Shown: positions 15,888 through 24,354, counted from the stretch's first letter. The stretch is DNA of 26,441 nucleotides from OMOG01 sp041485845 (GCA_041485845.1 JBGPKH010000036.1:1-26441); one strand, 5' to 3'. The notes: generated from the sequence alone by a model not told the origin. Made by a program: numbers and translations.

Positions 15888-18233
15888 TCATTCGGGCAAC
15901 GCAAACGCCAGCACATTCGATCCCGAGCAGATGGCGACGTATTGGCGGCCGTTCACCATGTAGGTCATGGGCGAAGCCTTGGGCGGCTGGCTGGTCTCGA
16001 AATGCCAGAGAGTGTGACCCGTCCCGGCGTCGACGGCTGCAAAGCCGCCGCTCGATTCGCTATAGAACACCACGCCGCCCGCGGTGGAGAGCGTTCCACC
16101 ATAGTTCGGCGTGGCGACCTTTTGTTCCACTTCCCAAGCTACCTTGCCGGTCTGCATTTCGAGGGCGCGGAGATACCGGCGTGGAGGTTCGCCGCCGGGC
16201 ACGCTGAAGAGACTTCCGCCTATGCTGCCGCCCCCGCGTCCGCCGCGTCCACCTGCCGCTGGCCGTCCGCCAAACTGCGTGCTGCGGTACACGCCGCAGT
16301 TCTCGATGGTCATGACGTAATAGAGGTCCGTGGACGGATTGTAGGCCGTCGACATCCAGTTGGCTGCGCCGCGGATGTCGGGACAGGTTGGCGTGCCCTC
16401 GGGCGTGGGCACGTTGCCCGGCAGTTCGATCGGCCGGCCCTGGGCGTCGATTCCGCTGGCCCACGAGATCTTCTTCGCGAAGGCCTTGGCCAGCAGCAGT
16501 TCCCCGTTGGTGCGGTCGAGCACGTAATAGAAGCCGTTGCGGTCGGCATGCAGCAGCAGTTTCCGCTGCCGGCCCTGGAAGGCGGCATCCACCAGCACGG
16601 CCGGCTGCACCGCATCCCAGTCATGCAGATCGTGTGGAGTGAATTGGAAATACCAGCGCAGCTTTCCCGTTTCCGGCTCCAGCGCCACGATGCAATCGGT
16701 ATAGAGGTTGTCGCCCTTTCGATCGCTCCCGTCGGTATCGGGGTAGGGGTTGCCGGTGGGCCAATAGAGCAGGTGCAGGTCGGGATCATAGCTGCCGGTG
16801 AGCCAGGTCGAGCCGCCGCCGAACTCCACCGCATTACCCTGCCAGGTGTCCCAACCCGGTTCGCCCTTCCGTGGGACGGTCCAAAAGCGCCAGGCAAGCT
16901 GGCCGGTAGACGCCTTGTAGGCGCTGACGAATCCGCGAATGCCCTCATCGGCGCCGGCCACCCCCGCGATCACCAGGTCGCCCACCACCAGCGGCGCGCC
17001 CGTGGCGCCGTAGTGCTGCGGCTCTTCGGGCATGTAGACGTCCCAGCGAAGCGCGCCGGTAAGCCGGTCGAGACAGATCAGGTGGGCATCGTCGGTCGCA
17101 TAGAAGACGCGATCGCCGAGCAGCGCCGCGCCGCGGTTTGCGCCTTTGGCGGCATCGCCGGCCACGCTCGGGCTGGTGGATCGCGGCCGCGAGTAGCGCC
17201 AGATCTCCTGCCCGCTGCGCGCATCGAGCGCATAAACCTGATTGGGCCCCGTGACAAACATTACACCGCCGGCCACCAGGGGAGTCGCTTCCAGGCCGAA
17301 GTACTGCATGGAAAACACCCATTGCAGCGTCAGCCGCCCGGCGTTTGTCCGATTGATCCGATCGAGCGGGCTGTGCCGGTTGCCGTTGAGCGTGCCGTTG
17401 TAGCTGGGCCACTCTCCGGGCTTCGGATGCAAAATCTCCTCGATGGCCGCGCGGTCTATCGATTCGCCCCCGCCGGTCAGGGCGCCAGGGGCCAGGCCGC
17501 CCAGCCGGCTGACAAATGCCAGCAAGTCGCGCTGCTCATCGGCGGTGGCCCTTAGCGGCGGCATCGCCGACGTCTTGTCGCGCCCCACGATCTGGTACTC
17601 CCCATCGCCCAGCAGAAGGAGGCGGCCTGCTAATGTCTGCAACTGCAGCGAGTGCAGCGTCTCCTTGCGAGCGAACCCTTTGACGGTGCTGCCGTCGCGC
17701 AAGCGGACGCTGACAATCGTGTAACTGTCGGAAACCTGTCGATTGGGGTCCGTCAGCGTTCGCGTGAGGTCCGGTAACGTGAGCTGCCGGCCGGCGTTCG
17801 TAAGATCCGGACCGGCCGGCTTTCCGCGGCCCATAGCGGTATGGCAGGACGAGCATTGCCCCTTACCGAAGAAGAATCGCTCGCCCGCCGCCACGTCTCC
17901 TTCCGGCGGCGCATCGAACGCGGTGGCATTCATGGAACGGATGAACACCGCCAATGCTTGAAGCTCGTTTTCAGGCAGAGCGAAGGGCGGCATCCCTCCC
18001 GGCGCGCCATTGCGGATGATGTCGCGAATCTCGTTGGTGGAGCGGGTTCGCAGCCGGCGGCTCCTCGCCAGGGCCGGGCCGCGGTCGGAGCCCGAGGCAT
18101 CTTCGTTATGGCACGACGCACAGCGCTCGGAGAAGATCTTCCCGGCCGCAGGCGCCTGGCCGGGTTGTCCCGGCGCAAGCGTGCTGCTCAGGAGGACGGA
18201 GAGTGCGAATCCGAACAGCGGCTTGGCTTTCAT
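15888..18233 (-). CDS. PQQ-dependent dehydrogenase with two N-terminal c-type haem domains
   Basis: A 781-residue exported quinoprotein. A Sec signal occupies about residues 1-26. The first cytochrome c domain has CASCH (38-42) with Met81 as likely axial ligand. The second has CSSCH (127-131) and an insert-bearing fold ending KTSAMPP (Met224), similar to the putative haem-binding domain of planctomycete-type proteins. Residues about 280-781 form the eight-bladed beta-propeller of PQQ alcohol/sugar dehydrogenases: EWPSYNGTLNGNRHSPL, TGAPLVVGDLV, YWPTGNPYPD, DNLYTDCIVALEPETGKLRW and FTPHDLHDWD. A Gly/Arg-rich insert lies near residues 654-675. It would oxidise an alcohol or aldose in the periplasm and pass electrons to its own haems. 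The ATG at 18233 is preferred to a TTG at 18245. First gene of a three-gene operon with a good promoter. Confidence 0.93.
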   Translation of the reverse strand: MKAKPLFGFALSVLLSSTLAPGQPGQAPAAGKIFSERCASCHNEDASGSDRGPALARSRRLRTRSTNEIRDIIRNGAPGGMPPFALPENELQALAVFIRSMNATAFDAPPEGDVAAGERFFFGKGQCSSCHTAMGRGKPAGPDLTNAGRQLTLPDLTRTLTDPNRQVSDSYTIVSVRLRDGSTVKGFARKETLHSLQLQTLAGRLLLLGDGEYQIVGRDKTSAMPPLRATADEQRDLLAFVSRLGGLAPGALTGGGESIDRAAIEEILHPKPGEWPSYNGTLNGNRHSPLDRINRTNAGRLTLQWVFSMQYFGLEATPLVAGGVMFVTGPNQVYALDARSGQEIWRYSRPRSTSPSVAGDAAKGANRGAALLGDRVFYATDDAHLICLDRLTGALRWDVYMPEEPQHYGATGAPLVVGDLVIAGVAGADEGIRGFVSAYKASTGQLAWRFWTVPRKGEPGWDTWQGNAVEFGGGSTWLTGSYDPDLHLLYWPTGNPYPDTDGSDRKGDNLYTDCIVALEPETGKLRWYFQFTPHDLHDWDAVQPAVLVDAAFQGRQRKLLLHADRNGFYYVLDRTNGELLLAKAFAKKISWASGIDAQGRPIELPGNVPTPEGTPTCPDIRGAANWMSTAYNPSTDLYYVMTIENCGVYRSTQFGGRPAAGGRGGRGGGSIGGSLFSVPGGEPPRRYLRALEMQTGKVAWEVEQKVATPNYGGTLSTAGGVVFYSESSGGFAAVDAGTGHTLWHFETSQPPKASPMTYMVNGRQYVAICSGSNVLAFALPE

Positions 18234-18245
18234 ACACCGTGCCAA

Positions 18246-18274
18246 ACTTTATCGAATGCGAGGGCGTTCGTCAA
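18246..18274 (-). promoter_or_regulatory. Promoter of the PQQ dehydrogenase operon (TTGACG-N17-TAAAGT)
   Basis: Reading the minus strand, TTGACG (18274-18269; 5 of 6 to consensus) is followed after 17 bp by TAAAGT (18251-18246; 4 of 6). The ATG is 12 bp beyond the -10 box, so the leader would be about 5 nt. This is the best -35/-10 pair seen in the window. Confidence 0.55.
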
Positions 18275-18555
18275 TCGCCCCTCGTCACGGACGTCACGGA
18301 AAATGAAGCGGGCGGACGCGCTGAATAGGATAAGCCGCAATGTCCGCAACAGCCGCACTCCGATTTGGTTGCATCTTTGTGCTCTGCCAGATGCTAATCT
18401 AGTGCGCGTGGATCGCCGAGGCAGTGAGCTCGATCGCGAAGGGATTCGATCGCCGAAATGTTCCCACCCGGTGACTTCGGCCGCTTCGCCGCGCGCGAGC
18501 CCGCTGTAGCATTGCTCGAAGTCGGGATCCAGAGTTTCGCTCCCAGGGGGCAAAC
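18275..18555. other. Intergenic region between divergent operons
   Basis: Together with the PQQ promoter this makes up the 322-bp gap between the two divergent operons. It holds a short direct repeat (GTCACGGA twice, near 18286-18300) and an extended -10-like element on the plus strand (TGC followed by TAATCT at 18395-18400), which would give the cytochrome gene a leader of about 150 nt. No convincing gene, RNA or strong hairpin was seen. Short open frames here lack start signals and protein-like composition. Confidence 0.4.
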
Positions 18556-20616
18556 ATGCAATCATCAGACGCTTCGGCACGCCGCATCCGTACCGGTTGG
18601 GCGCCGGCGCTCGCCCGAGCGACAGCGGCAACTCTGCTGTTCGAGCTGATCTCGGGCCTGGCGATCACGTTCGGACCGTTTCATCCCGCCATCGAATGGG
18701 GCCTGCTGCTGCACACCGTGGTGGGCCTGGTGGCGGCCGCTCCGCTCGCTTGGTATTTCGCGCGGCACTGGCGCGACTACTCCGGCCTGGCACTGTCGGA
18801 TGTGCTGCTGCTGGGCTACGTCGGTCTGATCGCGCTGGCTGTTTGCGCGGTGTCCGGACTCGCGCTCGCCTGGCAAGGAGTACTGGGAACGCACACCACC
18901 GCGCTGCTGCGCTACGTCCACCTCAGCTCGACCCTGATGGCGTTGGCCGCGTCGGTCCCCCACGTCTTCATCTCCTGGCTGCGCCGGCGAGGCAGCGAAT
19001 TCGCGCGGCCGGCCGCAGGATGGCTCACGCAGGCCGTAATCGCGTGCGGCGCCGGCGCCTGCCTCACCGCCGGGCTGACACTGGCTTACCCGGGGACCAG
19101 GTACCGGAATGAATTCCCGCCGGATTACAACCTTCTCTACGGCAAGAACAGGCCATTCGCGCCAAGCCTCGCCCGCACGTCCACCAATGGCGCGTTCGAC
19201 GCCCGCTCCCTGGCCGGCTCCGCCACCTGCGGATCGAGCGGCTGCCATACGCCTATCTACGACGAGTGGAAGCCCAGCGCGCACCGGTATGCCGCCATGG
19301 ACCCGATCTTCCAGGGCATTCAGAACGTGATGGCGAAGCAGAATGGTCCGGAATCGACGCGCTACTGCGGCGGGTGTCACGATCCAATCTCGCTGTTCTC
19401 CGGAACCAAGAACATCTTCGTCGAGAAGCTGACCGGGCTCGACGGTTACAACGAAGGCGTCTCCTGCGTGGCCTGCCACTCCATTCAGAAGACGGACATT
19501 CAGGGCAACGCGAATTACACGATCACGCAATTGGGCGATTACCTGTGGCAATGGAGCGGCCCTCACACGGCCGCCGCGGTTGCGCGCAACTTTCTCATTC
19601 GCACCTGGCCTTCCCCGCACAATCGTTTCAGCAAGCGCATGTACAAGAAGCCGGAGTACTGCGCGGCCTGCCATAAGCAGTTCATCGACCAGGAAGTGAA
19701 TCGAGTGGGCTGGGTGCAGTTGCAGAACCAGTACGACAATTGGGCGGCGAGCCATTGGAACAAGAAAGGAGACGCTCGAGGGACGGTCGAGTGCCGGGAG
19801 TGCCACATGCCGCTCGTCGATTCCACGGACCCGGCCGCCGGGGATACCAGCGACTACAACCGCAGCGCGGGCGACCACAAGCATCGCAGCCACCGCTTCC
19901 TGGCGGCCAACAACTTCGTGCCGGCGCTGCTTCACCTGGAGGGCGCGGAGAAGCACGTGCAATTGACCGAGCGCTGGCTGCATGGCCAGATCGAGATTCC
20001 CGAGATCCGGGACAAGTGGGCCGAAGGGGCGGTGGTCAAGCTACGCATCGCAGTACCCGCCACGGCTGTGCCGGGGCAGCGCCTGCCCATCCGGGTGGTC
20101 CTGGTGTCCAACAAGGTCGGCCACGATTATCCGACTGGTCCGCTCGACATGATCCAGAGTTGGGTGGATCTACGGGTCGAGGATGACCGGGGCCGGACCG
20201 TATTCTCCTCCGGGCAGCGCGATGCCCGCAATTTCCTGGAGCCCGGCACCTTTCTGTTCAAGGCCGAGCCGGTGGATCAATACGGCAATCTCATCGATCG
20301 TCACAACCTGTGGGAGATGGTCGGCGTGCGATACCGCCGGTCGCTTTTCCCCGGCTACTCAGACACGGTCGAATACAACGTGCTCTGTCCTTCGGGGGGA
20401 CCGCGCGTACCGTCGCGAGATACGGGCGGCGCCCGGGAATTCTCGGTCCCCGCAAGCGGTCCTGGAACCTTGCGTATTGTCGCGATTCTGCAGTATCGCA
20501 AGATCGACCAGTTTCTGCTGAATTATGTCATGGGCGAAAAGGCGGGCCTGACGTCGCCGGTCGTGGACATCGCGAGTGCTACGGCCCGAGTATCCGTGGC
20601 GAGGGCGGGAGAGTGA
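18556..20616 (+). CDS. Membrane cytochrome with b-type-like helices and five c-type haem sites
   Basis: A 686-residue protein. The N-terminus (about 15-176) has five hydrophobic helices with several histidines (His53, His122, His136 are candidate b-haem ligands), resembling small membrane cytochrome b modules. The following extracytoplasmic part carries five haem-attachment motifs: an unusual CX4CH (Cys225-His231), then CGGCH (271-275), CVACH (304-308), CAACH (369-373) and CRECH (413-417). The layout resembles the cytochrome c554/multihaem nitrite reductase-like group. Residues about 470-680 are a beta-rich C-terminal domain (VLVSNKVGHDYPTGPLDMIQ). It could move electrons between the quinone pool and periplasmic partners. 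The ATG at 18556 has AGGGGG 5 bp upstream. It is followed after 4 bp by the CRTAC-like gene, with which it forms an operon. The haem count is seen directly; the electron route is inferred. Confidence 0.88.
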   Translation: MQSSDASARRIRTGWAPALARATAATLLFELISGLAITFGPFHPAIEWGLLLHTVVGLVAAAPLAWYFARHWRDYSGLALSDVLLLGYVGLIALAVCAVSGLALAWQGVLGTHTTALLRYVHLSSTLMALAASVPHVFISWLRRRGSEFARPAAGWLTQAVIACGAGACLTAGLTLAYPGTRYRNEFPPDYNLLYGKNRPFAPSLARTSTNGAFDARSLAGSATCGSSGCHTPIYDEWKPSAHRYAAMDPIFQGIQNVMAKQNGPESTRYCGGCHDPISLFSGTKNIFVEKLTGLDGYNEGVSCVACHSIQKTDIQGNANYTITQLGDYLWQWSGPHTAAAVARNFLIRTWPSPHNRFSKRMYKKPEYCAACHKQFIDQEVNRVGWVQLQNQYDNWAASHWNKKGDARGTVECRECHMPLVDSTDPAAGDTSDYNRSAGDHKHRSHRFLAANNFVPALLHLEGAEKHVQLTERWLHGQIEIPEIRDKWAEGAVVKLRIAVPATAVPGQRLPIRVVLVSNKVGHDYPTGPLDMIQSWVDLRVEDDRGRTVFSSGQRDARNFLEPGTFLFKAEPVDQYGNLIDRHNLWEMVGVRYRRSLFPGYSDTVEYNVLCPSGGPRVPSRDTGGAREFSVPASGPGTLRIVAILQYRKIDQFLLNYVMGEKAGLTSPVVDIASATARVSVARAGE

Positions 20617-20620
20617 GGCT

Positions 20621-23254
20621 ATGCAGGCAGCCGTTCCACCGCGACCCCGCAGGCCGCTCTCGCGGCGACATCGCCGGGTCGTCTGGACGGCCTCGACGCT
20701 GGCGGCGCTGGCAGTCATCGGCGCGCTGATTGCCTGGCGCATTCACCGGGAGAACGCACCCGAGGAATACGCTCCGGGCGAAGCCTCCGCCGACGTCACC
20801 AGCGCCATCAGCGAGCGCGCCGAGCGCCAGCCGGCCGTCACTGCCCGGCCGGCTCGAACGGAAGTGGGCTCACGGGCGGCCGACCCGCTGCGAGATCCCG
20901 GACGCAAGCTGCCGGCCGGAGCGCCGGAGCCGCGCTTCACCGACGTGACGGAGGCGGCCGGGCTCGCGTCGTTCCGGCAGTTTCAGGGATCGCGCACGTC
21001 GCAACTGCCCGAGGACATGGGATCGGGCCTCGCCTGGGGCGATTTCGACAACGACGGGTACGAAGATCTCCTGGTGGTCAGTGGCGGGGGGGCGCTGGAC
21101 CTGCCGGACTCGCAGCTCGCCCCCTCGGTCCTCTATCGCAATCTCGGTAACGGGCGCTTCGAGAGAGTGCCGGACTTCCCCGAAACGCGCATTCGCGGCA
21201 TGGCTGCCGCCTGGGGTGACTACAACAACGATGGCTGGCTCGATCTGATCGTCACGGGCTATGACACGATCCTTCTCTACCGCAACGATCGCGGCCATCT
21301 GGTCCGCGACCGGCATTTTCCTTCCCCCAAAGGTTTTTGGGCCGGCGCCACATGGGGGGACTACAACCGCGATGGCTACCTCGATCTGTATGTCTGCGGG
21401 TACGTGAAATACGTGCGTGGGAAAGGCGACTCGGCCGGCACCACGCAGCAATTTGGGAAAGAGGTCCCGTTCACGCTGAATCCCGCATCGTACGCGCCCG
21501 AACGCAACCTGCTGTTCCGCAACAACGGCGGCGGCGCGTTCACCGAGGTCGCGCGGGAGCTCGGCGTCGCGAACCCCGAAGGCCGCAGCCTGAGCGCACT
21601 GTGGCACGATTTCGACGGCGATGGCTGGCTGGATCTCTACGTCGCCAACGACATCTCCGAGAACAAGCTGTATTTGAACCGGCGCGGGACATTCGTCGAC
21701 GCGGGGAGAAGCGCATGGGTGGAGGAGTATCGTGGCTCCATGGGCCTGGCGGCGGGCGACTTCGACCGCGACGGCGACGACGACCTGTTCATCTCGCACT
21801 GGATCGCCCAGCAGTTCGCCCTGTATCAATCGCTGGTCTCCGAACAGAAGCAGAACGGCGTGGCCAGGCCGGAGCTGCACTTCACCGACGTGGCCGAGAT
21901 GCGCGGCATCGGGCAGCCCTCCATGCAGTCCATCGGATGGGGCGCCAGCTTCGTCGATTTCGACTCCGACGGCTGGACGGACCTGGTGGTGGCGAACGGC
22001 AGCACGTTCGAGCGGAAAGAAACCTCGCCGCCACGGCTGGCCGCGATGCCCTCGTTCCTGTTCTGGAACGCTCGGGGCGAGTACTTCCACGATCTGGCGC
22101 CCTGGAACCGGTCGCTGGCGCAGCCGCACGTGAGCCGCGGTCTCGCGGTTGCGGACTTCGACAACGACGGCTCGATGGACGTGGCGATCATGGACCACGG
22201 AGAAGGCGTACGCTTGCTGCGCAATGATGTGCCGCACGGCAACTGGGCGGAATTTCGCCTGCACAGCCGCGTCCCGGGCAGCCGCGCCCCGCTGGGTTTC
22301 GGCGATGGCGCTACCGTGACCGCATGGATCGGCAACGTCCCGCTGCGCCGCACGGTGACCAGCGCGTCCTATCTGTCCCAGGACAGCCGCCGCGTGCATC
22401 TCGGGCTTGGCGCGGCGGCGAAGATCGACCGGCTGGAGGTGCGATGGTTGAACGGCCTCCCGGAAACGTGGACGAATCTGCCGGCGAACCGCATTTGGGA
22501 GGTCACCGAGGGCCAGCGCGAAGCGCGGGTCTTCACGCCCCACTCACCACTCGACAAGGCCGGGCTGACGCGATTCTGGGAGAAACAGCGCGCGGCTATG
22601 GATGCGATGAAACGCGACCGGGACCTGGTAAGGGCGGCGCGGCTCTTCCGCGAAGCGCTGGCCATCAACCCGGGCCACGAAGATTCGCACTACTACCTCG
22701 CGAATTGCCTCGCCGCGCAGGGCGACGTGCCCGGCGCGATCGCGGAACTCGATGCGCTCGCCGAGGTGAACCCGCAAAGTCATCGCGCCTTCCAGAGGAA
22801 GGGCGAGCTCCTGGCCGCATCGGCTTCGTCGCGTTCTCAACTCGACGCCGCGCGCGCCCCTCTGAACGCGGCGCTACGGCTGAACTCCGAAGAGACGGGC
22901 ACGTTGGTGCTGCTCGGCGAGGTGGCCCTGGGATTGGGCGACCTGGCGGCTGCGGAACGCCGCTTCACGCATGCCTGCCAGGCCAACTCGCGCGCTGCCA
23001 ACGCCTGGTTCCTCCGCGGCTACATCGCTTGGAAGCGTCATGACCCGCGTCAGGCCGTCGACCTGCTCAAGGCCGCACGCACCGCTCTCGGCCGCGACTG
23101 GAAACCGGCCGGATCGGCGCTGGAAGGCGATGTTGAGCGGCGAATGCATAGCGAGTCCGGCTTCCTCAGCGTGTTCGCGCAACAATGGGATGGGAGTCCG
23201 TCTCCGGAATACGCCTACAGCGGTTTGGATCGATACCTGCGCCGGTTCCGCTGA
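20621..23254 (+). CDS. CRTAC/ASPIC-UnbV protein with VCBS (FG-GAP) repeats and TPRs
   Basis: An 877-residue membrane-anchored extracytoplasmic protein. A basic segment and one helix (RRHRRVVWTASTLAALAVIG, about 16-39) anchor it. A beta-propeller follows, built of Ca-binding VCBS/FG-GAP repeats with D-x-[DN]-x-DG signatures: DFDNDGYEDL, DYNNDGWLDL, DYNRDGYLDL, DFDGDGWLDL, DFDRDGDDDL, DFDSDGWTDL and DFDNDGSMDV. Next comes an ASPIC/UnbV domain (SQDSRRVHLGLGAAAKIDRL, then EVRWLNG), and after about residue 640 a helical TPR array (ALAINPGHEDSHYYLANCLA, then NPQSHRAFQRKGELL). The real start is the ATG at 20621, 4 bp after the cytochrome stop. CRTAC-type proteins next to multihaem cytochromes are frequent in acidobacteria, so a scaffold or maturation role for the cytochrome is plausible, by inference. 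Confidence 0.9.
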   Translation: MQAAVPPRPRRPLSRRHRRVVWTASTLAALAVIGALIAWRIHRENAPEEYAPGEASADVTSAISERAERQPAVTARPARTEVGSRAADPLRDPGRKLPAGAPEPRFTDVTEAAGLASFRQFQGSRTSQLPEDMGSGLAWGDFDNDGYEDLLVVSGGGALDLPDSQLAPSVLYRNLGNGRFERVPDFPETRIRGMAAAWGDYNNDGWLDLIVTGYDTILLYRNDRGHLVRDRHFPSPKGFWAGATWGDYNRDGYLDLYVCGYVKYVRGKGDSAGTTQQFGKEVPFTLNPASYAPERNLLFRNNGGGAFTEVARELGVANPEGRSLSALWHDFDGDGWLDLYVANDISENKLYLNRRGTFVDAGRSAWVEEYRGSMGLAAGDFDRDGDDDLFISHWIAQQFALYQSLVSEQKQNGVARPELHFTDVAEMRGIGQPSMQSIGWGASFVDFDSDGWTDLVVANGSTFERKETSPPRLAAMPSFLFWNARGEYFHDLAPWNRSLAQPHVSRGLAVADFDNDGSMDVAIMDHGEGVRLLRNDVPHGNWAEFRLHSRVPGSRAPLGFGDGATVTAWIGNVPLRRTVTSASYLSQDSRRVHLGLGAAAKIDRLEVRWLNGLPETWTNLPANRIWEVTEGQREARVFTPHSPLDKAGLTRFWEKQRAAMDAMKRDRDLVRAARLFREALAINPGHEDSHYYLANCLAAQGDVPGAIAELDALAEVNPQSHRAFQRKGELLAASASSRSQLDAARAPLNAALRLNSEETGTLVLLGEVALGLGDLAAAERRFTHACQANSRAANAWFLRGYIAWKRHDPRQAVDLLKAARTALGRDWKPAGSALEGDVERRMHSESGFLSVFAQQWDGSPSPEYAYSGLDRYLRRFR

Positions 23255-23496
23255 TCGGACCATGTTCAGCAAGATCTACGGCCATCTCGCGATGCGATTC
23301 GTAGCGCAGAACAGCGATTCGGTCAATAGTTTTAGGACGTTGATCCGGCATCCGATACCAGCGACTCTTGGATAGACCCGCTGCCGGCCAACGCCTCACC
23401 GCCGGCGCGGCCGGCCGCAAACCGCCACATCGGCTTGATGGTCGATCGGCGGGAATGGACGCTCCTTGCGGCTCTCTGTCCGGCCAGACAGGCCCC
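23255..23496. other. Convergent intergenic region with small palindromes
   Basis: This 242-bp gap separates the CRTAC gene (+) from the STAS gene (-). CTGTC (23476-23480) pairs with GACAG (23487-23491) just beyond the STAS stop and could be a weak terminator. A perfect 12-bp palindrome GCGGCCGGCCGC lies at 23407-23418. No U-tracts and no convincing gene were seen. Confidence 0.35.
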
Positions 23497-23871
23497 CTAC
23501 AGAAACAGCCGGCTCCCCGCGGCAGCTCCGCCAAAACTGCGCAGCGCTTCATTCTCGTCGTCAAAACTCACAAAGACCGTATACAGCTTGGTGACCTGGA
23601 GGAGGTCGTGGACCCTGGCCTGCGGATGCAGCAGTTTAATGTCGCCGCCCGCATGGGTCACGGAAGCGTATGAGCCCACCAACTCGCCCAATCCGGCGCT
23701 ATCGAGATAGGTGACGTCCTTGAGATTGAGCAGGATGTTCTTCTGCCCGCTGGTCACCAGGTCTTTGATCGTGCTGCGCACCAGTCCGGATCCCTCACCC
23801 AGCGTGATACGGCCCGCCAGATCGACGATGGCCACATCGCCGGCCTTGCGCACGGAAGCTTTCAAGCTCAT
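23497..23871 (-). CDS. STAS-domain anti-sigma factor antagonist (SpoIIAA/RsbV type)
   Basis: A 124-residue single-domain STAS protein. In partner-switching systems such proteins are phosphorylated by an anti-sigma kinase on a conserved serine and bind that kinase when dephosphorylated. The fold is clear: VAIVDLAGRITLGEG, KNILLNLKDVTYLDSAGLGE with phospho-acceptor Ser58, and GGDIKLLHPQ before the C-terminal helix. GGAGG is 6 bp before the ATG, and TATAAT lies 16 bp upstream, so it may have its own promoter although it follows yjbQ by 48 bp. No anti-sigma kinase or sigma gene is visible in the window, so the partner is encoded elsewhere. Confidence 0.92.
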   Translation of the reverse strand: MSLKASVRKAGDVAIVDLAGRITLGEGSGLVRSTIKDLVTSGQKNILLNLKDVTYLDSAGLGELVGSYASVTHAGGDIKLLHPQARVHDLLQVTKLYTVFVSFDDENEALRSFGGAAAGSRLFL

Positions 23872-23887
23872 TCAGCACCTCCGCCTC

Positions 23888-23893
23888 ATTATA
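23888..23893 (-). promoter_or_regulatory. Consensus -10 box (TATAAT) before the STAS gene
   Basis: A perfect TATAAT on the minus strand lies in the 48-bp gap after yjbQ and 16 bp before the STAS ATG. The best -35-like sequence at 17 bp is TGGTGG, a poor match. If active, the leader would be about 10 nt and would include the GGAGG. Confidence 0.35.
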
Positions 23894-23919
23894 GGAGCAT
23901 TCCGCTGCGGCCACCACGG

Positions 23920-24354
23920 TCATTCGCCCACCAAGTGCAGCAGCACGCTGCGCCGGTGCGCCATGGCACGGTGCTCGAAAACATACACCCCCTGCCATGT
24001 TCCCAGCGCGAGCCGGCCGTCTTCCACCGGAATCGAAACCTGGGTCGGGGTGAGCGCCGCCCGAATGTGCGCCGGCATATCGTCCGGGCCTTCCACCGTG
24101 TGGCGGTACAGGCGGTGGTCCTCCGCCACCAGCCGGCTGAAGAATGCATTCAGATCGTACACCACGTCGGGATCGGCGTTTTCCTGGATCGTCAGCGAAG
24201 CGGAAGTGTGCTGGATGAAGACGGTCAGCAGGCCCGAGCGCACCGGGCGCACGCTCAGCCACTGCGCGATCTGGCTGGTGATTTCGTAGAGCCCCTTGCC
24301 GCGCGTGGCGACCTGGAGCCGGTGCGAGAACTGCCGCAACCCCGGGCTACTCAA
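23920..24354 (-). CDS. YjbQ/UPF0047 family protein (secondary thiamine-phosphate synthase type)
   Basis: A 144-residue protein of the UPF0047/YjbQ family. Conserved elements are FIQHTSASLTIQENADPDV, HTVEGPDDMPAHIRAAL, then TPTQVSIPVEDGRLALGTWQG and VYVFEHR. The paired His and Glu residues form the family's metal/phosphate site. E. coli YjbQ has been reported to have weak thiamine-phosphate synthase activity; the physiological role is unclear. No ATG is available, so a TTG is used: TTG at 24354 (overlapping the glmS stop by 8 bp) or TTG at 24339. The overlap with glmS implies co-transcription and probably translational coupling. The pairing with glmS has no obvious metabolic logic. Confidence 0.88.
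   Translation of the reverse strand: MSSPGLRQFSHRLQVATRGKGLYEITSQIAQWLSVRPVRSGLLTVFIQHTSASLTIQENADPDVVYDLNAFFSRLVAEDHRLYRHTVEGPDDMPAHIRAALTPTQVSIPVEDGRLALGTWQGVYVFEHRAMAHRRSVLLHLVGE

Noticed and set aside
23400..23420. GCGGCCGGCCGC palindrome as a regulatory operator
   Set aside because: A 12-bp GC palindrome is expected by chance in such GC-rich DNA, and it lies between two gene 3' ends.
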